Assembly (NCBI GenBank): GCA_947460595.1
Contig: CANHGS010000001.1
Location: 248,001-312,000, forward strand
Origin: Bacteroidota bacterium
GTDB lineage: Bacteria > Bacteroidota > Bacteroidia > Chitinophagales > Chitinophagaceae
Length of the DNA: 64,000 bases
Direction: 5' to 3'
This document shows, one piece after another, positions 15,623-25,406 of the stretch. The notes beneath the pieces were generated by a model. It was not told the DNA's origin. It ran no database searches and was given only the letters and a program-made list of their open reading frames with translations. The position numbers and the translations under genes were made by a program. Within the stretch, counting starts at the first letter, position 1; each line of letters begins with the position of its first letter.

Positions 15623-17068
15623 ATGAGCACGCAACAAGACAATATTTTCCAAGCCATTATATCCCATGCCAAAGAGTATGGATTTGTATTTCCTAGCAGT
15701 GAGATCTATGACGGACTAAGCGCCGTATACGATTATGGTCCTTATGGGGCAGAATTAAAAAAGAATATCCGCGATTATTGGTGGAAGAGCATGACCCAAT
15801 TGCACGAGAATATTGTGGGTATTGACTGTGCCATTTTTATGCACCCCACTACCTGGAAGGCCAGTGGTCACGTAGACAATTTCTCTGACCCCATGATTGA
15901 CAATAGGGATAGCAAAAAACGCTATCGGGTAGACCATTTGATTGAGGCCAAGGCCGATGCTTTGAAAGAAGCAGGTCAGCAGGCGGAAGCCCAAGCTTTG
16001 TTAGACGGCATGGATGCCTTACTAGCCAAGGACGATTTTGCTGGTCTGGGTCAATTGATCAAAGACGCCAAGATTGTTTGTGCTGTAAGTGGCACGGGCA
16101 ATTGGACCGATATTAGACAATTCAACCTCATGTTCTCTACCCAATTGGGTTCGGTAGCAGAAGACGCGGATACCATTTACCTGCGTCCAGAAACAGCACA
16201 GGGCATTTTTGTGAACTTTTTGAACGTGCAGAAAACCGCCAGGATGAAAATTCCTTTTGGGATTGCACAAACCGGAAAAGCATTTAGAAATGAAATTGTA
16301 GCCCGTCAGTTTATTTTCCGCATGCGCGAATTTGAACAAATGGAAATGCAATTCTTTGTACGCCCTGGCACAGAAGGTCAGTGGTACCAATACTGGAAAG
16401 AAGCCCGTTTGCAATGGCATTTGAGCTTGGGGATTAGTGCAGACAAGTATCGCTACCATGACCACGTAAAATTGGCGCACTATGCAAAGGAAGCCTGCGA
16501 TATTGAATTTGAATTCCCTATTGGATTCAAAGAGGTAGAAGGGATTCACTCTAGAAGCGATTTTGATTTGACCCAGCACCAGATTTATAGCAAGAAGAAA
16601 TTGCAATATTTTGACACAGAGATCAATCAGAACTATGTGCCTTATGTGATTGAAACTTCTATTGGGTTAGACCGGATGTTCTTACTCATTTTATCAAATG
16701 CATACGAAGAAGAAACCATTAACAAAGAAGACGGAACCACCGATAGCCGGGTGGTCTTGCATATTCCAGCTAAGATAGCGCCAGTTAAATTAGCCATTTT
16801 GCCATTGACCAAGAAAGACGGTTTGCCCGAGATTGCGCGTGATTTGATGAATGAGTGCAAGCCTTATTTCAAGTGCTTCTATGAAGAGAAAGACGCTATT
16901 GGTAAACGCTATCGCCGCCAGGATGCTATTGGTACCCCTTTCTGTGTAACCATTGACCACCAGACCAAGGAAGACAATACGGTTACAATTCGCTACCGCG
17001 ATAGCATGACCCAAGAAAGGGTTTTGATCAGCAAAATCAAAGACTTGGTGTTAGAGCAAACTTTTTAA
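15623..17068 (+). CDS. glyS: Glycyl-tRNA synthetase, class II dimeric type
   Basis: Charges tRNA-Gly with glycine. 481 residues of the alpha2 (archaeal/eukaryote-like) type rather than the alpha2beta2 E. coli type. The class II core shows motif 2 in the segment from FRNEIVARQ to FRMREFEQMEMQFF and motif 3 GLDRMFLLIL; the C-terminal anticodon-binding domain follows (from about residue 385, PVKLAILPLTKK). The N-terminus with VFPSSEIYDGLSAVYDYGP is typical. A bidirectional terminator at 17091-17118 separates it from the convergent comM-like gene. Confidence 0.96.
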   Translation: MSTQQDNIFQAIISHAKEYGFVFPSSEIYDGLSAVYDYGPYGAELKKNIRDYWWKSMTQLHENIVGIDCAIFMHPTTWKASGHVDNFSDPMIDNRDSKKRYRVDHLIEAKADALKEAGQQAEAQALLDGMDALLAKDDFAGLGQLIKDAKIVCAVSGTGNWTDIRQFNLMFSTQLGSVAEDADTIYLRPETAQGIFVNFLNVQKTARMKIPFGIAQTGKAFRNEIVARQFIFRMREFEQMEMQFFVRPGTEGQWYQYWKEARLQWHLSLGISADKYRYHDHVKLAHYAKEACDIEFEFPIGFKEVEGIHSRSDFDLTQHQIYSKKKLQYFDTEINQNYVPYVIETSIGLDRMFLLILSNAYEEETINKEDGTTDSRVVLHIPAKIAPVKLAILPLTKKDGLPEIARDLMNECKPYFKCFYEEKDAIGKRYRRQDAIGTPFCVTIDHQTKEDNTVTIRYRDSMTQERVLISKIKDLVLEQTF

Positions 17069-17090
17069 TTTTTACTTTTTAATATTGATT

Positions 17091-17118
17091 AAACGGCCTC
17101 GATTTATCGGGGCCGTTT
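17091..17118. terminator. Bidirectional terminator between glyS and the YifB gene
   Basis: 12-bp stem AAACGGCCTCGA / TCGGGGCCGTTT (one G-T wobble), loop TTTA, placed between two convergent genes. Confidence 0.75.
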
Positions 17119-17134
17119 GGCGTTTAATCAATCA

Positions 17135-18679
17135 TTACCCCGCCCAAGATGCTCTATCCAAACTTCGGTACTGAATGGCTTCTGCCAAGTACTCAGGTTT
17201 AACATCGGCGGAGCCGGAGAGGTCTGCAATGGTGCGGCTGACTTTTAAAATTCGGTCATAGGCTCGGGCACTGAGTTGTAGCCGCTCCATGGCTTTTTTA
17301 AGCAAGGCTTCTCCCACTTTGCTGAGTTGACAAATATCGCGCAGCAAATTGCTATTGACCTGTGCATTGGCAAAGACACCGGGTAGGGATGCATAGCGTT
17401 CTAACTGGATTTCTCTGGCTTTGATCACGCGCTCGCGAATCATGTCTGAGCTTTCTCCTTTTGGGGTGGACTCATTTAATTCTTGAAATGCAACAGGTGT
17501 TACTTCTACGTGCAAATCAATCCTATCTAGTAATGGGCCCGATACCTTGTTCAAATATTTCTGTACGGCTCCCGCAGGGCAGGTGCAGGCTTTCTCTGGA
17601 TGGTTATAATAACCGCATGCGCAGGGATTCATAGAAGCAAGTAGCATAAAATTAGCGGGAAAATCTAAGGCCATTCTGGCCCTTGAAATGGCCACTTTTC
17701 TTTCTTCCATGGGTTGGCGCATGACTTCTAACACCGAGCGCTTGAATTCGGGTAATTCATCAAGAAATAAAACCCCATTATGTGCCAAAGAAATTTCTCC
17801 GGGTTGCGGGCTAGAGCCTCCGCCAACCAAGGCCATATCAGAAATAGTATGGTGGGGTGAACGGAAGGGACGCCTATTGATCAAAGAGGCATTGGTGGGT
17901 AATTTCCCCGCCACACTATGAATCTTGGTGGTCTCTAAAGCTTCTTGCAAGGTTAGTGGCGGCATGATGGTAGGCATGCGTTTGGCCAACATGGTTTTGC
18001 CCGCTCCAGGTGGACCAATCAGGATGGCATTGTGTGCACCTGCTGCTGCAATTTCTAGTGCGCGTTTGATATTTTCCTGACCGCGTACATCGGCAAAATC
18101 AATGTCAAATTCATATTGGCTAAAAAAGAATTCTTCTCGGGTATTGACTTGCACAGGACTGAGTGAAGACGCGTCTTTAAAAAAGGCCACCAGCTCTTTT
18201 AAGTGAGACACGCCATAGACTTTTAATTGACTTACCATACCCGCTTCTCGCTCATTGGCCTTGGGTACAATGAGCCCCTTGAAATTTTCTTTTCTGGCTT
18301 GAATGGCAATGGGTAATGCGCCCTTGATGGGTTGCACAGTTCCGTCTAAACCCAGTTCTCCCATGATCAAATAATCCTGTAATCTTTCTGGCGATGGCAA
18401 TTGTTCACTAGCACCCAATAAGGCAATGGCAATAGGTAGGTCAAATGCGGATCCTGATTTTTTAATATCGGCGGGAGCCAGGTTTACCAGCAATTTGGTG
18501 CGCGGCATATAATAGTCATTGGCCTTAATAGCACTCTCTGTTCTTTCTAAACTTTCTCTCACCGCATTGTCTGGTAGCCCCACTATAGAATAGCCCTGAC
18601 CCATACTTACATTCACTTCTACGGTGATGGTAATGGCTTCTACTCCATAAACGGCGCTACCAAAAGTCTTGACTAACAT
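17135..18679 (-). CDS. comM: YifB/ComM-family Mg-chelatase-like AAA+ ATPase
   Basis: 514 residues from the ATG at 18679 (MLVKTFGSAVYGVEA, the family N-terminus). The N-terminal ChlI-like domain is followed by an AAA+ module with Walker A GPPGAGKT and Walker B LFLDELPEF, and a C-terminal Mg-chelatase domain (QLSARAYDRILKVSRTIADL). A zinc-like Cys cluster CACGYYNHPEKACTC is present in the insert. In naturally competent bacteria ComM is a helicase that extends heteroduplex during transformation; competence of this organism is not known. It converges on glyS. Confidence 0.93.
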   Translation of the reverse strand: MLVKTFGSAVYGVEAITITVEVNVSMGQGYSIVGLPDNAVRESLERTESAIKANDYYMPRTKLLVNLAPADIKKSGSAFDLPIAIALLGASEQLPSPERLQDYLIMGELGLDGTVQPIKGALPIAIQARKENFKGLIVPKANEREAGMVSQLKVYGVSHLKELVAFFKDASSLSPVQVNTREEFFFSQYEFDIDFADVRGQENIKRALEIAAAGAHNAILIGPPGAGKTMLAKRMPTIMPPLTLQEALETTKIHSVAGKLPTNASLINRRPFRSPHHTISDMALVGGGSSPQPGEISLAHNGVLFLDELPEFKRSVLEVMRQPMEERKVAISRARMALDFPANFMLLASMNPCACGYYNHPEKACTCPAGAVQKYLNKVSGPLLDRIDLHVEVTPVAFQELNESTPKGESSDMIRERVIKAREIQLERYASLPGVFANAQVNSNLLRDICQLSKVGEALLKKAMERLQLSARAYDRILKVSRTIADLSGSADVKPEYLAEAIQYRSLDRASWAG

Positions 18680-18763
18680 GGGCTTATTCTTGCTTGGAAA
18701 GTTAAGCGCTTGCAGCAAGAGTCTGCGAAACTAAGGCTGAAATTTTTTAAGCTATCGCGCTAC

Positions 18764-19528
18764 TTAATTCCATTGAATGGCAAAATACAAAGCGGGCACT
18801 GTTCCTGTATTGGTAATATTATGTAGTACCATGCTGTTCAAAAATACGGCATCATTGGGGCCACAGGCCTGCTGATTTTCTCCAATTTGCATGACTCCAT
18901 TGCCATCCAACATTAAAATAATTTCTTCATTTTTATGGGTGTGCGGGTCATGACTTTTTAAACCCGGATTGAGTTGGGTTACATGAATGTCAAAACGGTG
19001 TAGCATGGGTGTTTGAATGTCAAAATATTGGCGTACACCTCCTTTTTCTGAGGCTTTGAATTTAATGTCTTTCCAGTCTAGCATAAAACCTGATTCGGTT
19101 CTTTTTACAGAATCCACTATGGATGCGGTTTTAGGCTGGTATTGCATCATATAAAAAATGGCTTGGGCACCACTGCTATTTTCTAAAAATGCTTCTTCAT
19201 TTGGCATTAGGAATAAAACTGAACCTCTTTCTAAGTTTTTGGTAACACCTTTAAAATTGACGCGTAACATGCCTTGTTGCACTATAATAAAACGCTCATA
19301 TTTTGAGCCAGCTTTAAAGCTAACGGCGGCTCCAATATTAACTAGGTTGGCATTTAATTGGTGTAATGCTAAAATGGCTCCAGAGCCACTAAAAACCGCT
19401 TTTGTATTGGCTGATTTGTCTGCCGGTTTTGCAGCTGCATAAGTGTATACTTTGGAATCCAAGACTTGGGTTTGTGCCATAGTATATACGCATAGCAAAG
19501 TGGTTATGGCCGTCAGCAATTGTTTCAT
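18764..19528 (-). CDS. Exported bicupin protein
   Basis: 254 residues from the ATG at 19528. A signal peptide (hydrophobic 4-18, ending TMAQ) sends it to the periplasm. Two cupin domains: the first is degenerate, while the second keeps the metal ligands in SHDPHTHKNEE and VLHNITN. The layout recalls (S)-ureidoglycine aminohydrolase, but export and the degenerate first domain argue against a simple assignment, so the activity is unknown. It starts 22 bases after the TonB-dependent receptor stop, so it is probably co-transcribed and may process that receptor's substrate (inference). Confidence 0.82.
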   Translation of the reverse strand: MKQLLTAITTLLCVYTMAQTQVLDSKVYTYAAAKPADKSANTKAVFSGSGAILALHQLNANLVNIGAAVSFKAGSKYERFIIVQQGMLRVNFKGVTKNLERGSVLFLMPNEEAFLENSSGAQAIFYMMQYQPKTASIVDSVKRTESGFMLDWKDIKFKASEKGGVRQYFDIQTPMLHRFDIHVTQLNPGLKSHDPHTHKNEEIILMLDGNGVMQIGENQQACGPNDAVFLNSMVLHNITNTGTVPALYFAIQWN

Positions 19529-19550
19529 GTAGCTTATTTTTTTCAAGTTA

Positions 19551-21920
19551 TCATAAATCTACCTTATAACCCAAAACAGGAATCAGACCCAGTAGATAAT
19601 TGTATTTGATTTGGTTAGTTCCAGCGTCAAAACTTTGACTAATGGCATTTTTTCTATTCAATAGATTTTGAACACCCAAGATTACCGTGCCCGTTCTTTT
19701 CTGGTACTGCGTCTTCCATTCTATTTGAAAATCTACCCTAAAAAAAGCTGCCAACTGGTCTTCATAAATTCGGTTATTGTCTACTACTTGTTTTTTCTGC
19801 GCAATAGATTTGGCTAAGTCAATAGGGGTAACCCTTGGGCCTCCGCTATACAATACTTTTAAATCTGTAGCAATACTGGAACTTCTCTTACCGTGCAAGT
19901 TCCATTCCTTGCCCGTTGCCAGTGTAAAACTGGTATTGGTATTGAATCGGGTATTGCGCCAAATACCATCTGATGGCAGGTATTTAGATTGAAACAAACT
20001 CAAGCTAGTCAGCAAATAAAACTGGTCATTCCAAAAACGCTCAACCGTAATTTCCATACCATAGTTTTTTCCATTGCCCTTATTATTGAGTCTTTCAATG
20101 GCATAGTCATCATCCATATTGAGCACACTAAAATTAGTAGCTGCTCCTGCGGTAATGGGAACCTGATACAGCCATTGATAATACCATTCAGTCTTTAAAT
20201 TCCAATTGGGTGCAAATTGTATGGCATAACCCAATACATAATGGGCTGATCGGCTAAAGTCTAATCCTGTGTTGGGTTGTAGTGTGTCGGCGCCTATTTT
20301 AATGCGCGCAAAATAATTGCCCAGTGGTTGAATTTGTGAATGCAACCCAAATCCTGCCGATATAAATTGATTCTTGCCCAATTGGTATTTAATTCCGGCT
20401 CTTGGTTCTATTACGCTACCCTGATTGAGCGCAAAATATTGCGCGTGTACACCTGCTTGAAAACTCCATTGATTATTGGGGTCATATTTGTATTGAACAA
20501 AAGCATTACTTAGTCTAGTAGTACCATCTATTTTTATTTTGTCTTTGAGCACATTGGCAACAGCTTCTCGTTGGTGCAAATCAAAACCCTTGCCCGTAGT
20601 GTAAAATCCTGTTTTTAATAAATGGTGTTTGTTGAATTTGTGGGTCAATGTCATGCTCAAGACCGCATTGTTTTCTTGAAACTCATTATCTCTATTGGTG
20701 AGCAAGGGACTATTGTATTTAGCAATGCTGGTATTCTCTTTGTTATAGCTATTGGCATTGATGCTATAAATGGTTCTGAGTAAGGTTTTGTTACCCAATT
20801 GAATGCTATGCGTGAATCCCAATGCACCAGTATTACTCCCTGTAAAGCTGGCCGACCTTTTACTTGGGTCAGTTAAAAAAATAAGGGAGTCTCTGGTAAC
20901 TTCACTATTCTGTGAGCTGAGACCACCAAATCCAAAGACGGTAAAGGTTCCAAATTTTTTAACGGGTAAATAAAGGTTAAAAGAGAGGTCTTGGAACTTG
21001 GTATTGGCTTCGCCGATATTCAATCCTAATTGCTGCATTAGGGTTAGGAAACCGTATCTATAATTGATTAAGTAAGAACCCTCATAGCCTTTTTTGAAAT
21101 AACCTTCTGTGGCAAAATCAACCCCAATAGTACTGGCAGAAAAAGTATGTTCTCTTTTGTCTTTGTTTCCCTTTCTTAATCGTATATCAAAAACACCCGC
21201 CAAAGCGTTGCCGTATTCAGCAGGGAAGGCCCCTGTCATAAAATCGGAATTGGCCAATAACTGTGCACTCAAAATAGAAATGCCACCGCCAGACGTTCCC
21301 ACTGCTGCAAAATGATTGGGATTGGGAATATCAATTCCTTCCATGCGCCATAACAAACCATTGGGGGCGTTACCACGTATAATCAGGGAATTGTTATTGC
21401 CATTGCCTTGCACCCCAGCAAATGCCATGGCAATGCGTGAGGGGTCATTGATGCCAGCCGCAAATCGGCGGGTTTCTTCTACACTAAATTTGCGCGCACT
21501 TACCAATGAAAATTCATTAATGGGTTTTACTTTATTGGCGCTGCTTTTTACGGTAATGGCCGTAAGGGTATTAAGTTGTTCATCCATCTCTACCACCAAT
21601 TCCAATTCCTTTCCGGATTCTAACAAGAGGTTAGCGAGATTAGCCGTTTTATAGCCCAAATAGTTGATTTTAAAACTATGTCTGCCTACTGGGATACCAG
21701 CAATTTTAAATTGTCCATTTTCTGTGCTAGTGGTTTTAAAATTAGGTAGGTCAATGCATTCAATGCTTGCACCTACTAAGGGTGTTTTAATGGATTTGTC
21801 CAAAACCTGACCTTTTAGATTCTGGGTGGGAATGGATATGGATTGGGCCAATAAGGGCTGTTGGTATAGGGCCAAGAAGCCACTGAATAATATTATCAAT
21901 AAAACCTTGGGGAAGGGCAT
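19551..21920 (-). CDS. TonB-dependent outer-membrane receptor with carboxypeptidase-regulatory domain
   Basis: 789 residues with a signal peptide (ending LLAQS). A carboxypeptidase-regulatory-like beta-sandwich (about 34-125) precedes a plug domain (about 130-250, with NNNSLIIRGNAPNGLLWRMEGIDIPNP) and a 22-strand barrel. No SusD-like partner is next to it, so it is not a standard Sus pair; substrates could be metals, siderophores, peptides or glycans. The ATG at 21920 lies 24 bases after the MutS-like gene, and the bicupin gene follows by 22 bases, so the genes may form one transcript. Confidence 0.9.
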   Translation of the reverse strand: MPFPKVLLIILFSGFLALYQQPLLAQSISIPTQNLKGQVLDKSIKTPLVGASIECIDLPNFKTTSTENGQFKIAGIPVGRHSFKINYLGYKTANLANLLLESGKELELVVEMDEQLNTLTAITVKSSANKVKPINEFSLVSARKFSVEETRRFAAGINDPSRIAMAFAGVQGNGNNNSLIIRGNAPNGLLWRMEGIDIPNPNHFAAVGTSGGGISILSAQLLANSDFMTGAFPAEYGNALAGVFDIRLRKGNKDKREHTFSASTIGVDFATEGYFKKGYEGSYLINYRYGFLTLMQQLGLNIGEANTKFQDLSFNLYLPVKKFGTFTVFGFGGLSSQNSEVTRDSLIFLTDPSKRSASFTGSNTGALGFTHSIQLGNKTLLRTIYSINANSYNKENTSIAKYNSPLLTNRDNEFQENNAVLSMTLTHKFNKHHLLKTGFYTTGKGFDLHQREAVANVLKDKIKIDGTTRLSNAFVQYKYDPNNQWSFQAGVHAQYFALNQGSVIEPRAGIKYQLGKNQFISAGFGLHSQIQPLGNYFARIKIGADTLQPNTGLDFSRSAHYVLGYAIQFAPNWNLKTEWYYQWLYQVPITAGAATNFSVLNMDDDYAIERLNNKGNGKNYGMEITVERFWNDQFYLLTSLSLFQSKYLPSDGIWRNTRFNTNTSFTLATGKEWNLHGKRSSSIATDLKVLYSGGPRVTPIDLAKSIAQKKQVVDNNRIYEDQLAAFFRVDFQIEWKTQYQKRTGTVILGVQNLLNRKNAISQSFDAGTNQIKYNYLLGLIPVLGYKVDL

Positions 21921-21944
21921 GCCGCTTATTTTAGCGTCAAGATA

Positions 21945-23264
21945 TTATAATTTGTCCAGAATATCGGTGACCCCCTCGCGTTTGAGAATTAAGTAACCAA
22001 TTCGGTCATTGCTAATGCCTTCTTTGAGTTGGTAGGAGAATTCTAATTGGTCATTTTCCATGCTGGTTTCAAAATAGCGAAACTGAATATTGGGGTATTG
22101 TTTTAGCCCTTCCCCAATTTCATACAAATGGGTAGAGAGAATGAAGAGACTTTTTTTCATTTTGCGCAGCCCCTCAATCACGGCCGTGCTGCACTTCATG
22201 GCGTCTTGAATATTGGTGCCTTTAAATAGTTCGTCTATGAGGATTAGCCAATTATTGCCATCGCTGATTTTCTCCAAAGTCTTTTTAATGCGTTGTACTT
22301 CATTGAAGAAATAACTCTCTCCTTTGAAGAGATTATCCTCTACTTGTATATTGCTCAAGAGTCCGTGAAAGAGGCTTAAGCGCATGTTTCTAGCAGGAAC
22401 GCCCATGCCTAAATGGGCCAAATAAACAGATAGGCCAACGGCTTTAATATAAGTGCTCTTGCCGCCCATATTGGCGCCGGTTAAGAAGATAAAATTTCTA
22501 CTAATGTCAAGCTTTGTATCATAAGCCACTGGTGTTGGTAATAGCAAATGATAGAGTCCGCTGGTTTCTACAAAGGGTTGTTCACTGGCTTCAAATGTTG
22601 GGAAACTAAACTGAAATTTTTCACAGGCAATGGCCATGCTCATATAGGCGTCCAGCTTAAAAAAAGTCTCAATCAAATCATTAGAGGCTCTTTTAAAATG
22701 GTGGCGTAAAAAAATGCCATATTCCAAGATCCTTTGAGGGCTCAGTTCTGTACCTTTTGCCACTTGCATCATGTCTTTGAGACTGGTTTTGCTCAGCAAG
22801 TGTTCCATGCTTTCATACCAGATCTGCAATTGCTTGCTCAAGGGAATAGCGCTGAACAATTGCACAATTTTGTCCATCCCCTTTAGGAATTCAATGGTAT
22901 GTTCTACGGTATACTTGGTAATAGAATAGTCAGGTGAATGAATGTATTTGTAAAACAGACTATTAAAAAAAGAGGGTTGTTTGGGGTATTCCTCCATAGG
23001 TGTTTCATAGTATTTTTCTAATACCATGATACTTCCATTGGTTACCTGGGTTAGGGGCCATGCAGCTTGCAGACTTTGTAAAATTTGAATGGTTTTCTGC
23101 GTGTCTTGAATGCTGGCAATACTATTCAAGGGAGTGCCCAAAAGATACCTGAAATACTCCCTACCCCCATTGGTATGGGTAAAATTTAAGTGGTGAAACA
23201 CAGACTGTTCCTCGTCTCTATGAAAAATAGAAAGATCAGTTAGTGTGGTTTTGTCTACTTGCAC
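21945..23264 (-). CDS. Short MutS-family ATPase lacking the mismatch-recognition domain
   Basis: 439 residues, about half the length of MutS. The N-terminal half corresponds to core/lever domains and the C-terminal half to the ABC ATPase: Walker A TGANMGGKST, Walker B LILIDELFKGTN, and STHLYEIGE as the H-loop region. The Phe-X-Glu mismatch domain and the Smr domain of MutS2 are both absent, so a direct role in mismatch repair is unlikely. The start is a GTG at 23264 (no earlier ATG). It follows pyrC by 9 bases and precedes the TonB receptor. Such short MutS paralogs are common in Bacteroidetes, function unknown. Confidence 0.88.
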   Translation of the reverse strand: MQVDKTTLTDLSIFHRDEEQSVFHHLNFTHTNGGREYFRYLLGTPLNSIASIQDTQKTIQILQSLQAAWPLTQVTNGSIMVLEKYYETPMEEYPKQPSFFNSLFYKYIHSPDYSITKYTVEHTIEFLKGMDKIVQLFSAIPLSKQLQIWYESMEHLLSKTSLKDMMQVAKGTELSPQRILEYGIFLRHHFKRASNDLIETFFKLDAYMSMAIACEKFQFSFPTFEASEQPFVETSGLYHLLLPTPVAYDTKLDISRNFIFLTGANMGGKSTYIKAVGLSVYLAHLGMGVPARNMRLSLFHGLLSNIQVEDNLFKGESYFFNEVQRIKKTLEKISDGNNWLILIDELFKGTNIQDAMKCSTAVIEGLRKMKKSLFILSTHLYEIGEGLKQYPNIQFRYFETSMENDQLEFSYQLKEGISNDRIGYLILKREGVTDILDKL

Positions 23265-23273
23265 GGCCGCTAT

Positions 23274-24614
23274 TTATCGTTCAAATTGTAATCTCATTCC
23301 CTGCTGTGATGCATCAAAGCTACCATTTCCATAAACCAAATGCCCATTCACAAAAGTATTGTTGATGGTTGCTGGAAATTGGAATCCTTCTAAGGGACTC
23401 CAACCGCATTTGTAATGGATTTTTTCTTTTGACACGGTAGATGGTTTGTTGAGGTCTACCAACACCAAGTCTGCATAATAGCCTTCTCTAATATAGCCAC
23501 GTTCTTTGATTTGAAAACAATCGGCCACCGCATGGCTCATTTTTGATACTACTTTCTCAAGGCTAATCTTACCCTGTTGTACATAATGTAGCATGAGCAA
23601 AACGGAGTGTTGCACCAGTGGCAATCCAGCATGAGCGTGTAAATAATCTTCCTGTTTTTCAGCCCAAGTATGTGGGGCATGATCGGTAGCAATTACATCT
23701 AAGCGGTCATCCAACAAAGCTTCCCAAAGAGCGTCTCTGTTTTCAGGTGCTTTAATAGCAGGGTTACACTTGATTTGATTACCCAGTTTGGCGTAGTCAT
23801 TGCTGGTAAAATGCAAATGGTGTACACAAACTTCAGAGGTGATGCGCTTGTCTTTGAGCGGAATCATATTGGTAAACAATTGCAATTCCTTAGCCGTACT
23901 AATATGTAGGATATGCAAACGGGTATTGTATTTTTTTGCGTATTGAATAGCTCTAAAAGAAGATTCAAAACAAGCTTCTTCATTACGGATAGTGGGATGC
24001 CAAGAAGCATCCATGGTTTTGCCTGAGGCGATGGCTGCTGCCAAATTTTCTTTAATAATCCTTTCTTCTTCACAGTGTGTAGCAATCAGTAATTCAGAAC
24101 CTTCAAAAACCCTTTCTAAAACAAGCGGATTATCTACCAATAAATTACCAGTTGAAGAGCCCATAAATATTTTGACTCCGCATACCTCATTTTTCTTGTC
24201 ATTGGTTTTTAAAATCTCTTCAAGATTATCATTTGAAGTACCCATGAAAAAACTATAGTTGGCTATGGAACTTTCGCCCGCAATACTGTATTTGTTTTCT
24301 AGTAATTCTTGGGTAAATACGGGCGGATTGGTATTGGGCATTTCCATAAAACTAGTAACGCCTCCAGCTACTGCTGCCCTTGCTTCACTAGCAATATTGG
24401 CTTTATGTGTTAAACCAGGTTCGCGAAAATGTACTTGGTCATCAATGGCACCGGGAATCAAATGTTTGCCAGTGCCGTCTATTTCATGTGTATTACCCTT
24501 GGGCTCAATAATGCCGCCAATTTTGACTATTCTACCATCTTTGAAGAGTAAGTCTCCTTGAATTTGTTTGCCTTCATTAACGATAGTGGTATTCTTAATC
24601 AGGTATTGCTCCAT
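23274..24614 (-). CDS. pyrC: Dihydroorotase
   Basis: Third step of pyrimidine synthesis: cyclises carbamoyl aspartate to dihydroorotate. 446 residues, the long class I (amidohydrolase) type. Metal-binding motif DDQVHFREPG (about 58-67), the THCEEE His and the HILHIS segment, and ATDHAPH near residue 309 provide the remaining ligands. It heads a same-strand run pyrC, MutS-like, TonB receptor, bicupin with gaps of 9-24 bases. upp, a salvage enzyme of the same pathway, is 13 kb away. Confidence 0.95.
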   Translation of the reverse strand: MEQYLIKNTTIVNEGKQIQGDLLFKDGRIVKIGGIIEPKGNTHEIDGTGKHLIPGAIDDQVHFREPGLTHKANIASEARAAVAGGVTSFMEMPNTNPPVFTQELLENKYSIAGESSIANYSFFMGTSNDNLEEILKTNDKKNEVCGVKIFMGSSTGNLLVDNPLVLERVFEGSELLIATHCEEERIIKENLAAAIASGKTMDASWHPTIRNEEACFESSFRAIQYAKKYNTRLHILHISTAKELQLFTNMIPLKDKRITSEVCVHHLHFTSNDYAKLGNQIKCNPAIKAPENRDALWEALLDDRLDVIATDHAPHTWAEKQEDYLHAHAGLPLVQHSVLLMLHYVQQGKISLEKVVSKMSHAVADCFQIKERGYIREGYYADLVLVDLNKPSTVSKEKIHYKCGWSPLEGFQFPATINNTFVNGHLVYGNGSFDASQQGMRLQFER

Positions 24615-24677
24615 GTGTTGCTATTTATGACTTGCAATTTAGTCAAACTGGAACGGAATGTTGAAAAATCAAACAGC

Positions 24678-25406
24678 TTAGTCTTCAAAATGAACAGAGA
24701 ACACCACCATTCTAGAAAGAATTCTTTCTAGGTTGCTGGAATACTTCAATGCGGGGTCTACTTGGTGCAGGTTGCTAAACCCATTGCTGATTTTTATTTC
24801 AGGAGAAATGGTCACAAAGGGTAGGTAAAAATTAAAACCAACACCCAATTCATAACCAAGGTCTCCTTTTTTGAGTTTGATGACGTCTTCTGCATTGCGG
24901 GCAGTGGAATTGCTAGCTAAGTCAATATCGTATTTTAAACCAGCCATCATGTAGGATCGAAAATTGCCAATCCGGTCTGAGTTAAATTTGAATTGCAGCG
25001 GAAAACTAACAATATTGCTGGGGAGTATCTGTTGTTGGTAGGTTCCCTCGCCTGGATTGGTGCTGCCCAAGGTATAAGAAAGGTACTTGGATCCACCAAT
25101 GATTAACTGTGGATTGATCCTAATTTGAAAATGGTCATCAAGGCGCATGGTGCCCAATAAACCTAGCGCGAATCCACCACTGGCAACAGGTTCTACCACT
25201 TTAATACTATCTGAAGCCAAGAAATTACTACTCTTGGTTTGGTGCAGGTTGGAACTATTATAACTTAAGGTAAGACCAAAATAATAGGGTAGGTCGTCAT
25301 GGTCTTGACGATATAGTACGCGCTGCGCATTGCCTTGTTGAAAGGCAAGCAGGAGCATGGAAAACAGGAATACCCTTAGACTTTGCTTCCGCAGTAAATG
25401 GTGCAT
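24678..25406 (-). CDS. porT: Type IX secretion system outer-membrane protein PorT
   Basis: 242 residues with a signal peptide (hydrophobic 11-22, ending GNAQ) and an eight-strand-like barrel (YYFGLTLSYNSSNLH; GFALGLLGTMRL; LGYELGVGFNFYLP). PorT/SprT is required for type IX secretion and gliding in Bacteroidetes, and its gene is commonly next to menG/ubiE, as here. The start overlaps the menG 3' end by 31 bases, pointing to translational coupling. The assignment rests on family resemblance plus context. Confidence 0.82.
   Translation of the reverse strand: MHHLLRKQSLRVFLFSMLLLAFQQGNAQRVLYRQDHDDLPYYFGLTLSYNSSNLHQTKSSNFLASDSIKVVEPVASGGFALGLLGTMRLDDHFQIRINPQLIIGGSKYLSYTLGSTNPGEGTYQQQILPSNIVSFPLQFKFNSDRIGNFRSYMMAGLKYDIDLASNSTARNAEDVIKLKKGDLGYELGVGFNFYLPFVTISPEIKISNGFSNLHQVDPALKYSSNLERILSRMVVFSVHFED

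Noticed and set aside
16022..16606. 194-codon minus-strand frame inside glyS
   Set aside because: Antisense of a strongly conserved synthetase; no independent motif or promoter.
21945..23264. True mismatch-repair MutS
   Set aside because: No N-terminal mismatch-binding domain and half the length; only the ATPase and lever parts are present.
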